Below are positions 48,701-60,880 of a DNA stretch of 64,000 nt, one piece after another. The position numbers were made by a program, and so were the translations under genes. Under the pieces are notes generated by a model. It had not been told where the DNA came from. It did no database searches and saw only the letters and a list, made by a program, of their open reading frames with translations. Origin of the DNA: Neodontobutis hainanensis. Lineage: Eukaryota; Chordata; Actinopteri; Gobiiformes; Odontobutidae. The stretch spans positions 42,583 to 106,582 of the forward strand of contig JALDNG010002140.1 of assembly GCA_024349245.1 (NCBI GenBank), in the 5' to 3' direction. Numbering within the stretch: position 1 is the stretch's first letter; every line of letters starts with the position of its first letter.

Positions 48701-51700
48701 ACAGAGACCAGAGGAGGCAGAGGACAGAGAGACCAGAGGAGGCAGAGGCCACAGAGAAGAGGAGGCAGAGGAGACAGAGAGACCAGAGGAGGCAGAGGCC
48801 ACAGAGAGACCAGAAGAGGCAGAGGCAGAGAGACCAGAGAGAGAGGCAGAGGCCACAGAGAGACCAGAGGAGGCAGAGAGACAGAGAGACCAGAGGAGGC
48901 AGAGAGATCAGAGGAGGCAGAGGCCAGATAGAGAGACTAGAGGAGGCAGAGAGGCAGAGAGACCAGAGGAGGCAGAGGCCACAGAGAGACCAGAGGAGGA
49001 GGCAGAGAGACCAGAGGAGGCAGAGGCCACAGAGAGACCAGAGAGGCAGAGGAGGCACAGAGAGACCAGAGGAGGCAGAGGCCACAGAGAGACCAGAGGA
49101 GGCAGAGGAGGCAGAGAGACCAGAGGAGGCAGAGGCCACAGAGGGCCAGAGGCAGAGGCACAGAGAGACCAGAGAGAGGCAGAGGCCACAGAGAGACCAG
49201 AGGAGGCAGAGGCCACAGAGAGACTAGAGGGAGGAGACAGAGAGACCAGAGGAGGCAGAGGCCACAGAGAGACCAGAGGAGGCAGAGGCCACAGAGAGAC
49301 CAGAGGAGGCAGAGGTCACAGAGAGACCAGTGAAGGTAGAGAGAGCAGAGGAGACAGAGGAAGGCAGAGAGAGAGAGACCAGAGGAGGCAGAGGCAGAGA
49401 GACCAGAGGAGGCAGAGGCCACAGAGATGAGAGGAAGCAGAGGAGGCAGAGAGACCAGAGGAGGCAGAGGCCACAGAAAGACCAGAGGAGACAGACAGTC
49501 CAGAGGAGGCAGAGGCCACAGAGAGACCAGAGGAGGCAGAGGCCACAGAGAGACCAGAGAGGCAGAGGCACAGAGAGTTCAGAGGAGGCAGAGGAGACAG
49601 AGAGACCAGAGGAGGCAGGAGAGGCAGAGAGCCCAGAGGAGGCAGAGGCCACAGAGAGACCAGAGGAGGCAGAGAGACCAGAGGAGGCAGAGGCCACAGA
49701 GAGACCAGAGAAGGCAGAAGCCACAGAGAGACCAGAGGAGGCAGAGGAGGCAGCGAGACCAGAGGAGGCAGAGGAGAGAGAGACGAGAGGAAGCAGGGGA
49801 GGCAGAGACACTGAGGCCACAGAAAGACAAGAGGAGGCAGAGAGAGTCCAGAGGAGGCAGAGGCCACAGAGAGACCAGAAGAGGCAGAGGTCACAGAGAG
49901 ACCAGAGGAGGCAGAGGAGGCAGAGAGAGACCAGAAGGAGGCAGAGGCCACAGAGAGACAAGAGGAGGCAGAGGCACAGAGAGACCAGAGAGGCAGAGGC
50001 CACAGAGAGACCAGAGGAGGCAGAGGCCACAGAGAGAGCAGATGAGGCAGAGAGATAGAGAGACTAGAGGAGGCAGTTAGAGCAGAGAGACCAGATGCCA
50101 CAGAGAGATCCAGAGAAGGCAGAGGCCACAGAGAGACCAGAGGAGGCAGAGGCACAGAGAGACTAGTGGAGGCAGAGAGCAGAGAGAGGCAGAGGAGGCA
50201 GAGGCCACAGAGAGACCAGAGGAGGCCAAGGAGGCAGAGAGACCAGAGGAGGCAGAGGCCACAGAGAGACCAGATGAGGCAGAGAGACCAGAGGAAGGCA
50301 GAGGACACAAAGAGACCAGAGGAGGCAGAGGCCACAGAGAGACTAGAGGCAGGCAGGAGGCAGAGAGACCAGAGGAGGCAGAGAGGCCACAGAGAGACTA
50401 GAGGAGGCAGAGGAGACAACAGAGAGACCAGAGGAGGCAGAAGCCACTGAGAGACCAGAGGAGGCAGAGGCCAGAGAGACCAGAGGAGGCAGAGGCCACA
50501 GAGTGACTAGAGGAGGCAGAGGAGACAAAGAGACCAGAGGAGGCAGAGGCCACAGAGAGACCAGAGGAGGCAGAGGCCACAGAGAGACCAGAGGAGGCAG
50601 AGGCCACAGAGAGACCAGAGGAGGCAGAGGCCACAGAGAGACCAGAGGAGGCAGAGGAGACAGAGAGACCAGAGAGAGGAAGCAGGAGGCAGAGAGACCT
50701 AGAGGAGGCAGAGGCCACAGAAAGACCAGAGGCAGAGAGTCCAGAGGAGGCAGAGGCCACAGAGAGACCAGAAGAGGCAGAGGTCACAGAGAGACCAGAG
50801 GAGGCAGAGGAGGCAGAGAGAGATCAGAGGAGGCAGGCGAGATAGAGAGACAGAGGAGGCAGAGGAGGCAGAGAGACTAGAGAGGCAGAGGCCACAGAGA
50901 GACCAGAGGAGGAGGCAGAGGACCAGAGGAGGCAGAGGAGGCAGAGAGACCAGAGGAGGCAGAGGAGGCAGAGAGACCAGAGGAGGCAGAGGCCACAGAG
51001 AGACAGAGAAGGCAGAGGCCACAGAGAGACCAGAGGAGGCAGAGAGACTAGAGGATGCAGAGGAAGGCAGAGACCAGAGGAGGCAGAGGCCACAGAGAGA
51101 GACCTGAGGAGGCAGAGGAATAGACAGACAATAGGAGGCAGAGGCCACAGAGAGACCAGAGGAGGCAGAGGCCACAGAGAGACCAGAGGAGGCAGAGGAG
51201 ACAGAGAGACCAGAGGAGGCAGAGGCCACAGAGAGACCAGAGGAGGCAGAGGCCACAGAGAGACCAGAGGAGGCAGAGGCACAGAGAGACCAGAGGAGGT
51301 AGAGAGAGAGCAGAGGAGGCAGAGAAGACAGAGAGACCAGAGGAGGCAGAGGAGACAGAGAGACCAGAGGAGGCAGAGGCCACAGAGAGACGAGAGGAAG
51401 CCGAGGCCATAGAGAGACCAGAGGAGGCAGAGAGAGAGACCAGAGAAGGCAGTTAGAGCAGAGGAGGCAGAGGAGGCAGAGAGACCAGAGGAGGCAGAGG
51501 CCACAGAGTGACTAGAGGAGGCAGAGGAGACAAAGAGACCAGAGGAGGCAGAGTCAATAGAGAGAGCAGTGGAGGCAGAGAGACAAGAGAAGGCAGAGGT
51601 TACAGAGAGAGCAGAGGAGGTAGAGGAGGCAGAGAGACCAGAGGAGTTAGAGGAGAAAGAGAGACCAGAGAAGGCAAAGGAGACAGAGAAACCAGAAAAG

Positions 51701-52560
51701 GCAGATGCCTCAGAGAGACCAGAGGAGGCAGATGCCTCAGAGAGACAAGAGGAGGCAGCGGCCAAAGAGTGACCAGAGAAGGCAGAGGCCACAGAGAGAC
51801 CAGAGGAGGCAGAGGCCACAGAGAGACCAGAGGAGGCAGAGGACACAGACAGACCAGAGGAGGCAGAGGCCACAGAGAGACCAGAGGAGGCAGAGAGACC
51901 AGAGTAGGCAGAGGAGACAGAGAGACCAGAGGAGGCAGAGGCCACAGAGAGACCAGAGGAGGCAGATGACACAGACAGACCAGAGGAGGCAAAGGCCACA
52001 GAGAGACCAGAGGAGGCAGAGGAGACAGAGAGACCAGAGGAGGCAGAGGCCCCAGAGAGACGAAAATAAACAGAGGAGGCAGAGAGACCAGAGGAGGCAG
52101 AGGCCACAGAAAGACCAGGGGAGGCAAGGAGAGTCTAGAGGAGACAGAGGCCACAGTGAGACCATGAGGCAGAGGAGGCAGAGAGACCAGAAAAGGCAGA
52201 TGCTTTAGAGAGACCAGAGTAGGCAGCGGCCAGAGAGAGACCAGAGAAGGCTGAGGCCACAGAGAGACCAGAGGAGGCAGAGAGACAGAGAGAGCAGAGG
52301 AGGCAGTTAGAGCAGAGGAGGCAGAGGAGGCAGAGAGACCAGAGGAGGCAGAGGCTACAGAGTGACTAGAGGAGGCAGAGGAGACAAAGAGACCCAAGGA
52401 GGCAGAGGCAACAGAGAGACCAGAGGAGGCAGAGGCAATAGAGAGACCAGTGGAGGCAGAGAGACCAGAGGAGGCAGAGGAGACAGAGAGACAAGAGGAG
52501 GCAGAGGCCACAGAGAGACGAGAGAAGTCAGAGGCCACAGAGAGAGACGAGAGTAAGCAG
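42720..52560 (-). repeat. Dispersed higher-order blocks within satellite B
   Basis: Rare variant units act as landmarks. A TAAGCAGAAGAGGCAGAGAG block followed by ATTAGAGGAGGAAGAGGCC occurs near 43515, 45800, 48600 (variant) and 52553. A second block (GAGGCCCCAGAGAGACGA, then GGGGAGGCAAGGAGAGTCTA) occurs near 43096-43185 and 52045-52140, about 8.95 kb apart. Spacings are irregular, so these are dispersed block copies and not a regular higher-order repeat. Confidence 0.65.
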
Positions 52561-53080
52561 AAGAGGCAGAGAGATTAGAGGAGGAAGAGACCACAGAAAG
52601 ACCAGAAGAGGCAGAGAGTCCAGAGGATGCAGACGCCATAGAGAGGCCAGAGGAGGCAGAGGCCACAAAAAGACCAGAGGAGGCAGAGGCCACAGAGAGT
52701 TCAGAGGAGGCAGAGGCCACAGAGAGTTCAGAGGAGGCAGAGGAGACAGAGAGACCAGAGGAGGCAGAGGCCACAGAGAGACCAGAAGAGGCAGAGAGTC
52801 CAGAGGATGCAGAGGCCATAGAGATGCCAGAGGAGGCAGAGGCCACAGAGAGTTCAGAGGAGGCAGAGGAGACAGAGAGACCAGAGGAGGCAGAGGCCAC
52901 AGAGGGACGAGCGGAAGCAGAGGCAATAGAGAGGCCAGTGGAGGCAGAGAGACCAGAGGGGGCATAGAAGGCAGACAGACAATAGAAGGCAGAGGCCAGA
53001 GAGAGACCAGAGGAGGCAGAGGCCACAGAGAGACCAGAGGAGGCAGAGGAGACAGAGAGACCAGAGGAGACAGAGGCCAC

Positions 53081-56000
53081 CAAGAGTTCAGAAGAATCAG
53101 AAAGACAGAGAGACCAGAGGAGGCAGAGAGACTAGAGGATGCAGAGAAGGCAGAGAGACCAGAGGAGACAGAGGCCACAGAGAGACCTGAGGAGGCAGAG
53201 GAATAGAGAGACAAGAGGGGGCAGAGGCCAAAGAGTGACTAGAAGAGGCAGAGGCCACAGAGAGACGAGAGGAGGCAGAGGAGACAGAGAGACCAGAGGA
53301 GGCAGAGGCCACAGAGAATCCAGAGGAGGCATAGGCCACAGAGAGACCAGAGGATTGCAGAGGTCACAGAGAGACCAGTGAAGGTAGAGAGAGCAGAGGA
53401 GACAGAGAAGACAGAGAGACCAGTGGAGGCAGGGGAGACAGAGAGAGCAGAGGAGGCAGAGGCCACGGAGAGATGAGAGGAAGCAGAGGAGGCAGAGAGA
53501 CCAGAGGAGGCAGAGGCCACAGAAAGACCAGAGGAGACAGACAGTCCAGAGGAGGCAGAGGCCATAGAGAGACCAGAGGAGGAGGAGGCCACAGAGAGAC
53601 CAGAGGGGCAGAGGGCACAGAGAGTTCAGAGGAGGCAGAGGAGACAGAGAGACCAGAGGAGGCAGAGGTTACAGAGAGCCCAGAGCAGGCACAGGCAATA
53701 GAGAGACCAGTGGAGGCAGAGAGACCAGAGGGGGCAGAGGAGTCAGAGAGACAAGAGAAGGCAGAAGCCACAGAGAGAACAGAGGAGGCAGAGGAGGCAG
53801 CGAGATCAGAGGAGGCAGACGAGATAGAGAGACGAGAGGAAGCAGGGGAGGCAGAGACACTAGAGGAGGCAGAGGCCACAGAAAGACAAGAGGAGGCAGA
53901 GAGTCCAGAGGAGGCAGAGGCCACAGAGAGACCAGAAGAGGCAGAGGTCACAGAGAGACCAGAGGAGGCAGAGGAGGCAGAGAGAACAGAAAAGGCAGAT
54001 GCTACAGATAGACAAGATGAGGCAGCGGCAACAGAGAGACCAGAGAAGGCAGAGGCCACAGAGAGACCAGAGGAGGCAGAGGCCACAGAGAGAGCAGATG
54101 AGGCAGAGAGATAGAGAGACTAGAGGAGGCAGTTAGAGCAGAGAGACCAGATGCCACAGAGAGATCCAGAGAAGGCAGAGGCCACAGAGAGACTAGAGGA
54201 GGCAGAGGCATTAGAGAGACTAGTGGAGGCAGAGAGCAGAGAGGGCAGAGGAGGCAGAGGCCACAGAGAGACCAGAGGAGGCCAAGGAGGCAGAGAGACC
54301 AGAGGAGGAGAGGCCACAGAGAGACCAGATGAGGCAGAGAGACCAGAGAAGGCAGAGGACACAAAGAGACCAGAGGAGGCAGAGGCCACAGAATGACTAG
54401 AGGCAGAGGAGGCAGAGAGACCAGAGGAGGCAGAGGCCACAGAGTGACTAAAGGAGACAGAGGAGACAAAGAGACCAGAGGAGGCAGAAGCCACTGAGAG
54501 ACCAGAGGAGGCAGAGGCCATAGAGAGACCAGTTGAGGCAGAGGCCACAGAGTGACTAGAGGAGGCAGAGGAGACAAAGAGACCAGAGGAGGCAGAGGCC
54601 ACAGAGAGACCAGAGGAGGCAGAGGCCACAGAGAGACCAGAGGAGGCAGAGGCCACAGAGAGACCAGAGGAGGCAGAGGCCACAGAGAGACCAGAGGAGG
54701 CAGAGGAGACAGAGAGACGAGAGGAAGCAGGAGAGGCAGAGAGACTAGAGGAGGCAGAGGCCACAGAAAGACCAGAGGAGACAGAGAGTCCAGAGGAGGC
54801 AGAGGCCACAGAGAGACCAGAAGAGGCAGAGGTCACAGAGAGACCAGAGGAGGCAGAGGAGGCAGCGAGATCAGAGGAGGCAGACGAGATAGAGAGACGA
54901 GAGGAAGCAGGGGAGGCAGAGACACTAGAGGAGGCAGAGGCCACAGAAAGACAAGAGGAGGCAGAGAGACCAGAGGAGGCAGAGGAGGCAGAGAGACCAG
55001 AGGAGGCAGAGGAGGCAGAGAGACCAGAGGAGACAGAGGCCACCAAGAGTTCAGAAGAATCAGAAAGACAGAGAGACCAGAGGAGGCAGAGAGACTAGAG
55101 GATGCAGAGAAGGCAGAGAGACCAGAGGAGACAGAGGCCACAGAGAGACCTGAGGAGGCAGAGGAATAGAGAGACAATAGGAGGCAGAGGCCAAAGAGTG
55201 ACTAGAAGAGGCAGAGGCCACAGAGAGATGAGAGGAGGCAGAGGAGACAGAGAGACCAGAGGAGGCAGAGGCCACAGAGAATCCAGAGGAGGCATAGGCC
55301 ACAGAGAGACCAGAGGATTGCAGAGGTCACAGAGAGACCAGTGGAGGTAGAGAGAGCAGAGGAGGCAGAGAAGACAGAGAGACCAGTGGAGGCAGGGGAG
55401 ACAGAGAGAGCAGAGGAGGCAGATGCCACAGAGAGACGAGAGGAAGCAGAGGAGGCAGAGAGACCAGAGGAGGCAGAGGCCACAGAAAGACAAGAGGAGA
55501 CAGACAGTCCAGAGGAGGCAGAGGCCATAGAGACCAGAGGAGGAGGAGGCCACAGAGAGACCAGAGGGGGCAGAGGGCACAGAGAGTTCAGAGGAGGCAG
55601 AGGAGACAGAGAGACCAGAGGAGGCAGAGGTTACAGAGAGCCCAGAGCAGGCACAGGCAATAGAGAGACCAGTGGAGGCAGAGAGACCAGAGGGGGCAGA
55701 GGAGTCAGAGAGACAAGAGAAGGCAGAAGCCACAGAGAGAACAGAGGAGGCAGAGGCCACAGAGAGATCAGAGGAGGCAGAGGAGGCAGTGAGATCAGAG
55801 GAGGCAGGACGAGATAGAGAGACGAGAGGAAGCAGGGGAGGCAGAGACATTAGAGGAGGCAGAGGCCACAGAAAGACAAGAGGAGGCAGAGAGTCCAGAG
55901 GAGGCAGAGGCCACAGAGAGACCAGAAGAGGCAGAGGTCACAGAGAGACCAGAGGAGGCAGAGGAGGCAGAGAGAACATAAAGGCAGATGCCACAGATAG

Positions 56001-58728
56001 ACAAGAGGAGGCAGCGGCAACAGAGAGACCAGAAGGCAGAGGCCACAGAGAGACCAGAGGAGGCAGAGGCCACAGAGAGCAGATGAGGCAGAGAGATAGA
56101 GAGACTAGAGGAGGCAGTTAGAGCAGAGAGACCAGATGCCACAGAGAGATCCAGAGAAGGCAGAGGCCACAGAGAGACTAGAGGAGGCAGAGGCATTAGA
56201 GAGACTAGTGGAGGCAGAGAGCAGAGAGGGCAGAGGAGGCAGAGGCCACAGAGAGACCAGAGGAGGCCAAGGAGGCAGAGAGACCAGAGGAGGAGAGGCC
56301 ACAGAGAGACCAGATGAGGCAGAGAGACCAGAGAAGGCAGAGGACACAAAGAGACCAGAGGAGGCAGAGGCCACAGAATGACTAGAGGCAGAGGAGGCAG
56401 AGAGACCAGAGGAGGCAGAGGCCACAGAGTGACTAAAGGAGACAGAGGAGACAAAGAGACCAGAGGAGGCAGAAGCCACTGAGAGACCAGAGGAGGCAGA
56501 GGCCATAGAGAGACCAGTTGAGGCAGAGGCCACAGAGTGACTAGAGGATGCAGAGGAGACAAAGAGACCAGAGGAGGCAGAGGCCACAGAGAGACCAGAG
56601 GAGGCAGAGGCCACAGAGAGACCAGAGGAGGCAGAGGAGGCAGAGAGACCAGAGGAGGCAGAGGAGAGAGAGACGAGAGGAAGCAGGAGAGGCAGAGAGA
56701 CTAGAGGAGGCAGAGGCCACAGAAAGATCAGAGGAGACAGAGAGTCCAAAAGGAGGCAGAGGCCACAGAGAGACCAGAAGAGGCAGAGGCCATAGAGAGA
56801 CCAGAGGGGGAAGAGGGCACAGAGAGTTCAGAGGAGGCAGAGGAGACAGAGAGACCAGAGCAGGCAGAGGTTACAGAGAGCCCAGAGCAGGCACAGGCAA
56901 TAGAGAGACCAGTGGAGACAGAGAGACCAGAGGGGGCAGAGGAGTCAGAGAGACAAGAGAAGGCAGAAGCCACAGAGAGAACAGAGGAGGCAGAGGCCAC
57001 AGAGAGATCAGAGGAGGCAGAGGAGGCAGCGAGATCAGAGGAGGCAGACGAGATAGAGAGACGAGAGGAAGCAGGGGAGGCAGAGACACTAGAGGAGGCA
57101 GAGGCCACAGAAAGACAAGAGGAGGCAGAGAGTCCAGAGGAGGCAGAGGCCACAGAGAGACCAAAAGAGGCAGAGGTCACAGAGAGACCAGAGGAGGCAG
57201 AGGAGGCAGAGGGGGCAGAGAGAACAGAAAAGGCAGATGCCACAGATAGACAAGAGGAGGCAGCGGCAACAGAGAGACCAGAGAAGGCAGAGGCCACAAA
57301 GAGACCAGAGGAGGCAGAGGCCACAGAGAGAGCAGATGAGGCAGAGGCAATAGAGAGACTAGAGGAGGCAGTTAGAGCAGAGAGACCAGATGCCACAGAG
57401 AGATCCAGAGAAGGCAGAGGCCACAGAGAGACCAGAGGAGGCAGAGGCATTAGAGAGACTAGTGGGGGCAGAGAGCAGAGAGGGCAGAGGAGGCAGAGGC
57501 CACAGAGAGACCAGAGGAGGCCAAGGAGGCAGAGAGACCAGAGGAGGAGAGGCCACAGAGAGACCAGATGAGGCAGAGAAACCAGAGAAGGCAGAGGACA
57601 CAAAGAGACCAGAGGAGGCAGAGGCCACAGAATGACTAGAGGCAGAGGAGGCAGAGAGACCAGAGGAGGCAGAGGACACAGAGTGACTAAAGGAGCCAGA
57701 GGAGACAAAGAGACCAGAGGAGGCAGAAGCCACTGAGAGACCAGAGGAGGCAGAGGCCGTAGAGAGAGCAGTTGAGGCAGAGGCCACAGAGTGACTAGAG
57801 GAGGCAGAGGAGACAAAGAGACCAGAGGAGGCAGAGGCCACAGAGAGACCAGAGGAGGCAGAGGCCACAGAGAGACCAGAGAAGGCAGAGGCCACAGAGA
57901 GACCAGAGGAGGCAGAGGAGGCAGAGAGACCAGAGGAGGCAGAGGAGACAGAGAGACGAGAGGAAGCAGGAGAGGCAGAGAGACTAGAGGAGGCAGAGGC
58001 CACAGAAAGACCAGAGGAGACAGAGAGTCCAGAGGAGGCAGAGGCCACAGAGAGACCAGAAGAGGCAGAGGCCATAGAGAGACCAGAGGGGCAGAGGCAC
58101 AGAGAGTTCAGAGGAGGCAGAGAGACAGAGAGACCAGAGGAGGCAGAGGTTACAGAGAGCCCAGAGCAGGCACAGGCAATAGAGAGACCAGTGGAGGCAG
58201 AGGCCATAGAGAGACAAGAGGGGCAGAGGGCACAGAGAGTTCAGAGGAGGCAGAGGAGTCAGAGAGACAAGAGAAGGCAGAAGCCACAGAGAGAACAGAG
58301 GAGGCAGAGGCCACAGAGAGATCAGAGGAGGCAGAGGAGGCAGCGAGATCAGAGGAGGCAGACGAGATAGAGAGACGAGAGGAAGCAGGGGAGGCAGAGA
58401 CACTAGAGGAGGCAGAGGCCACAGAGAGACCAGATGAGGCAGAGGACACAAAGAGACCAGAGGAGGCAGAGGCCACAGAATGACTAGAGGCAGAGGAGGC
58501 AGAGAGACCAGAGGAGGCAGAGGCCACAGAGTGACTAAAGGAGACAGAGGAGACAAAGAGACCAGAGGAGGCAGAAGCCACTGAGAGACCAGAGGAGGCA
58601 GAGGCCATAGAGAGACCAGTTGAGGCAGAGGCCACAGAGTGACTAGAGGAGGCAGAGGAGACAAAGAGACCAGAGGAGGCAGAGGCCACAGAGAGACCAG
58701 AGGAGGCAGAGGCCACAGAGAGACCAGA
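53081..58728 (-). repeat. Higher-order repeat in satellite B, period about 1.96-1.98 kb with shortened later copies
   Basis: CAAGAGTTCAGAAGAATCAG occurs at 53081 and 55043. A TTAGAGAGACTAGTGGAGGC block recurs in copies whose readable frames start at 54151, 56136 and 57390. A CACAAAGAGACCAGAGGAGG block leading to GAATGACTAGAGGCAGAGGA occurs near 54359, 56343, 57598 and 58447. Spacings of 1984, 1255 and 849 bp show two full-size periods followed by copies with internal deletions, ending at satellite C. Confidence 0.75.
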
Positions 58729-60880
58729 TTGATATGTCGTTCTGGGTGGCCCCAGGAGCCAGCGTGCAAAATTTGGAGAGGCGACGACATTGGTAAGGGG
58801 TCAAAAGGTCAACTAAGGGTATGAGCTATATGCCCTGAGAAGAAAGGTGTCTTTTGATCATAATTCTTTTCCTCTTTGCTCTAGAGCTCTGCGCTCGGAT
58901 ATGTGTATCAGGGCTACTCCAGGAGCCAGGGGAAAAATTTAGGATTCTCACATGCCCATTTTGTCAATGTATTCTTCCTAGTGGGGGCACTGGCGGTCAC
59001 TTCCGACAGAGTATGTGAGCGGTGCAGAGCGGAGCGGAGCGGAGCGAGAGAGCGGAGCGGTGTGATTTTGCCCGGTGCGAGAGCGGATTTTTAAATAATG
59101 GAGCGTTGTGATTTTCTCCGCTCAAAGCGCTCCACTATCGCTCAATTACCAATCACGAGCCAGGAGTCCCAGGACCAAACCACTGTCAGGAGACGGAGGG
59201 GTTTGGGGCTGTTCAGTGTTCAAAATTACAAAAAGTATGGATGTTTTTCTCTTATTACTGCGTATTCGTTTTACACTACATGTCTTCTGATCAGACACTG
59301 GTGTTATTAAAAATAAAAATAAAAAAATACCCTGGAGCGAAACGGAGCGAGACGTATATGGACGGAGCGGGGAGGGAGCGAGAGCGGAAAATTGCACACC
59401 CAGAGCGGAGCTTGAGCGGAGTATTTATGAAATACTTTGAGCGTGGAGCGCAAATTCTTGCCGCTCCGCTCCGCTCACATACCCTGCTTCGAGGAAAATC
59501 AAGTTAAATGTGGTCTCCTGTTTTTGACACAGTATGTGGAAGCCTGTGGCAAAGTTTGGAGAGGCTATTACATTGTTAAGGGGTCGAAAGGTCAAAAAGG
59601 GTATGCTCTAAAGGCCCAAAAAGGAGAGATGTCTTTTGAGTCATCATTTTCTTCCCTTGACTCTAGAGCCAGCCGACTTGCCTATGTCGTTCTGGGTGGC
59701 CTGGAGCCAGCGTTTAAAAATTTGGAGAGGCTACGACATTGTTAAGGTATCAAATAATGTTCAGGGTCAATGGTCAGAACCCGTTATAGGCTGTGTCTTT
59801 TGTAGGCTGAAACTTTTTGCCTTTGCTCTAAAGCCAGCAGCCTTTGATATTTTATTCTGGGTGGCCCCAGGAGCCAGTGTGCAAAATTTGGAGAGGCTAC
59901 GACATTGGTAAGGGGTCAAAATGTCAACTAAGGTTACGAGCTATAGGCCCTGAGAAGAAAGGTGTCTTTTGATCATAATTTTTCCCTTTGCTCTAGAGCT
60001 CTGCGGTTCGGATATGTGATTCAGGGTTACTCCAGGAGCCAGAGGAAAAATTTGGGATTCCCACATGCCCATTTTGTCAATGTATTCACCCTAGTGGGGG
60101 CACTGGCGGTCACTTCCGAGGTCCGATCAAGAGAAATGTGGTCTCCTTTCTCGACACAGTGCGTGGAAGCGTGTGGTTAAAATTGGAGAGGCTACCACAT
60201 TGTTAAGGGGTCGAAAGGTCAAAAAAGGGCATGCGCTAAAGGCCCAAAAAGGAGAGATGTCTTTTTAGTCATCATTTTTCTTCCCTTGACTCTAGAGCCA
60301 GCTGCCTTTGATATGTCGTTCTGGGTGGCCTGGAGCCAGCGTTGAAAATTTGGAGACTACGACATTGTTAAGGGTCAAATAATGTTCAGGGTCAATGGTC
60401 AGAAGCCGTTATAGGCTGTGTCTTTTGGAGGCTGAAACATTTTCCCTTTGCTATGAAGCCAGCAACCTTTGATATGTTGTTCTGGGTGGCCCCAGGAGCC
60501 AGCGTGCAAAATTTGGAGAGGCTACGACATTGGTAAGGGGTCAAAAGGTCAACTAAGGGTACGAGCTATAGGCCCTGACAAGAAAGGTGTCTTTTTGATC
60601 ATCATTTTTTTCCCCTTTGCTCTAGAGCTCTGCACTTCGGATATGTGATTCAGGGCTACTCCAGGAGCCAGGGTGATAAATTTGGGATTCCCACATGCCC
60701 ATTTTGTCAATGTATTCACCCTAGTGGGGGCGCTGGCGGTCACTTCCCGAGGTCCGATCAAGTAAAATGTGGTCTCCTTTTTCTCAACCCAGTACGTGGA
60801 AGCGTGTGGTAAAGGTTGGCGAGGCTACCACATTGATAAGGGGTTTAAAAGGTCAAAAAAGTGTATGCGCTAAAGGCCCA
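58729..60880 (+). repeat. Satellite C: period about 628 bp, four sub-monomers, about 2.6 copies
   Basis: The complex unit repeats at 625-634 bp. TTTGGAGAGGC (or TTTGGGATTC) occurs at 58772, 58938, 59555, 59721, 59887, 60051, about 60182, 60349, 60512, 60681 and about 60816, with steps of 161-169 bp and one of 131-137 bp in each cycle (allowing for a 480-bp insertion after 59006). The parts share GGAGCCAG, TACGACATTG and TAAGGGGTC words, so the unit is a tetramer of a diverged ancestral monomer. It is AT-balanced and unlike A and B. Short open frames inside (for example 59636-59911) show no protein homology I recognise. Confidence 0.8.
59007..59486 (+). mobile_element. 480-bp non-autonomous inverted-repeat element (hAT-like), GAGCGG-rich
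   Basis: It starts CAGAGTATGTGAGCGG and ends CCGCTCACATACCCTG, so the termini are inverted repeats with one mismatch over 16 bp. Internal GGAGCGG words on the left and CCGCTCC words on the right extend the imperfect fold. The intact copies of satellite C at 60104 and 60744 supply an empty site (CACTTCCGAGGTCCGATCAA). The filled site has CTTCCGA before and CTTCGA after the element, a 6-8 bp duplication with one base lost. No transposase is encoded. CAG termini and duplication size suggest a hAT-type MITE. Confidence 0.75.

Larger units (their letters stand above)
39751..58728 (-). repeat. Satellite B array, (-) purine-rich orientation, 19 kb
   Basis: This long minisatellite is built of 27-bp units (GAGGAGGCA, GAGGCCACA, GAGAGACCA) plus 18-bp forms and a second type with GAGGAGACA in the middle. 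The given strand is about 78% purine in the consensus unit and almost free of T. Open frames reach 840 codons on the minus strand (45697-48219) and 473 on the plus strand (45700-47121). Their products are pure 9-residue repeats in every frame, so no protein is claimed. Confidence 0.95.

Noticed and set aside
59007..59486. GAGCGG clusters as transcription-factor binding sites or a CpG-island promoter
   Set aside because: The clusters are mirrored as CCGCTC at the other end within clear terminal inverted repeats, so they are structural parts of a mobile element.
59636..59911. 91-codon frame in satellite C
   Set aside because: It lies within the tandem 628-bp unit, is not kept open in the other copies, and has no recognisable domain.
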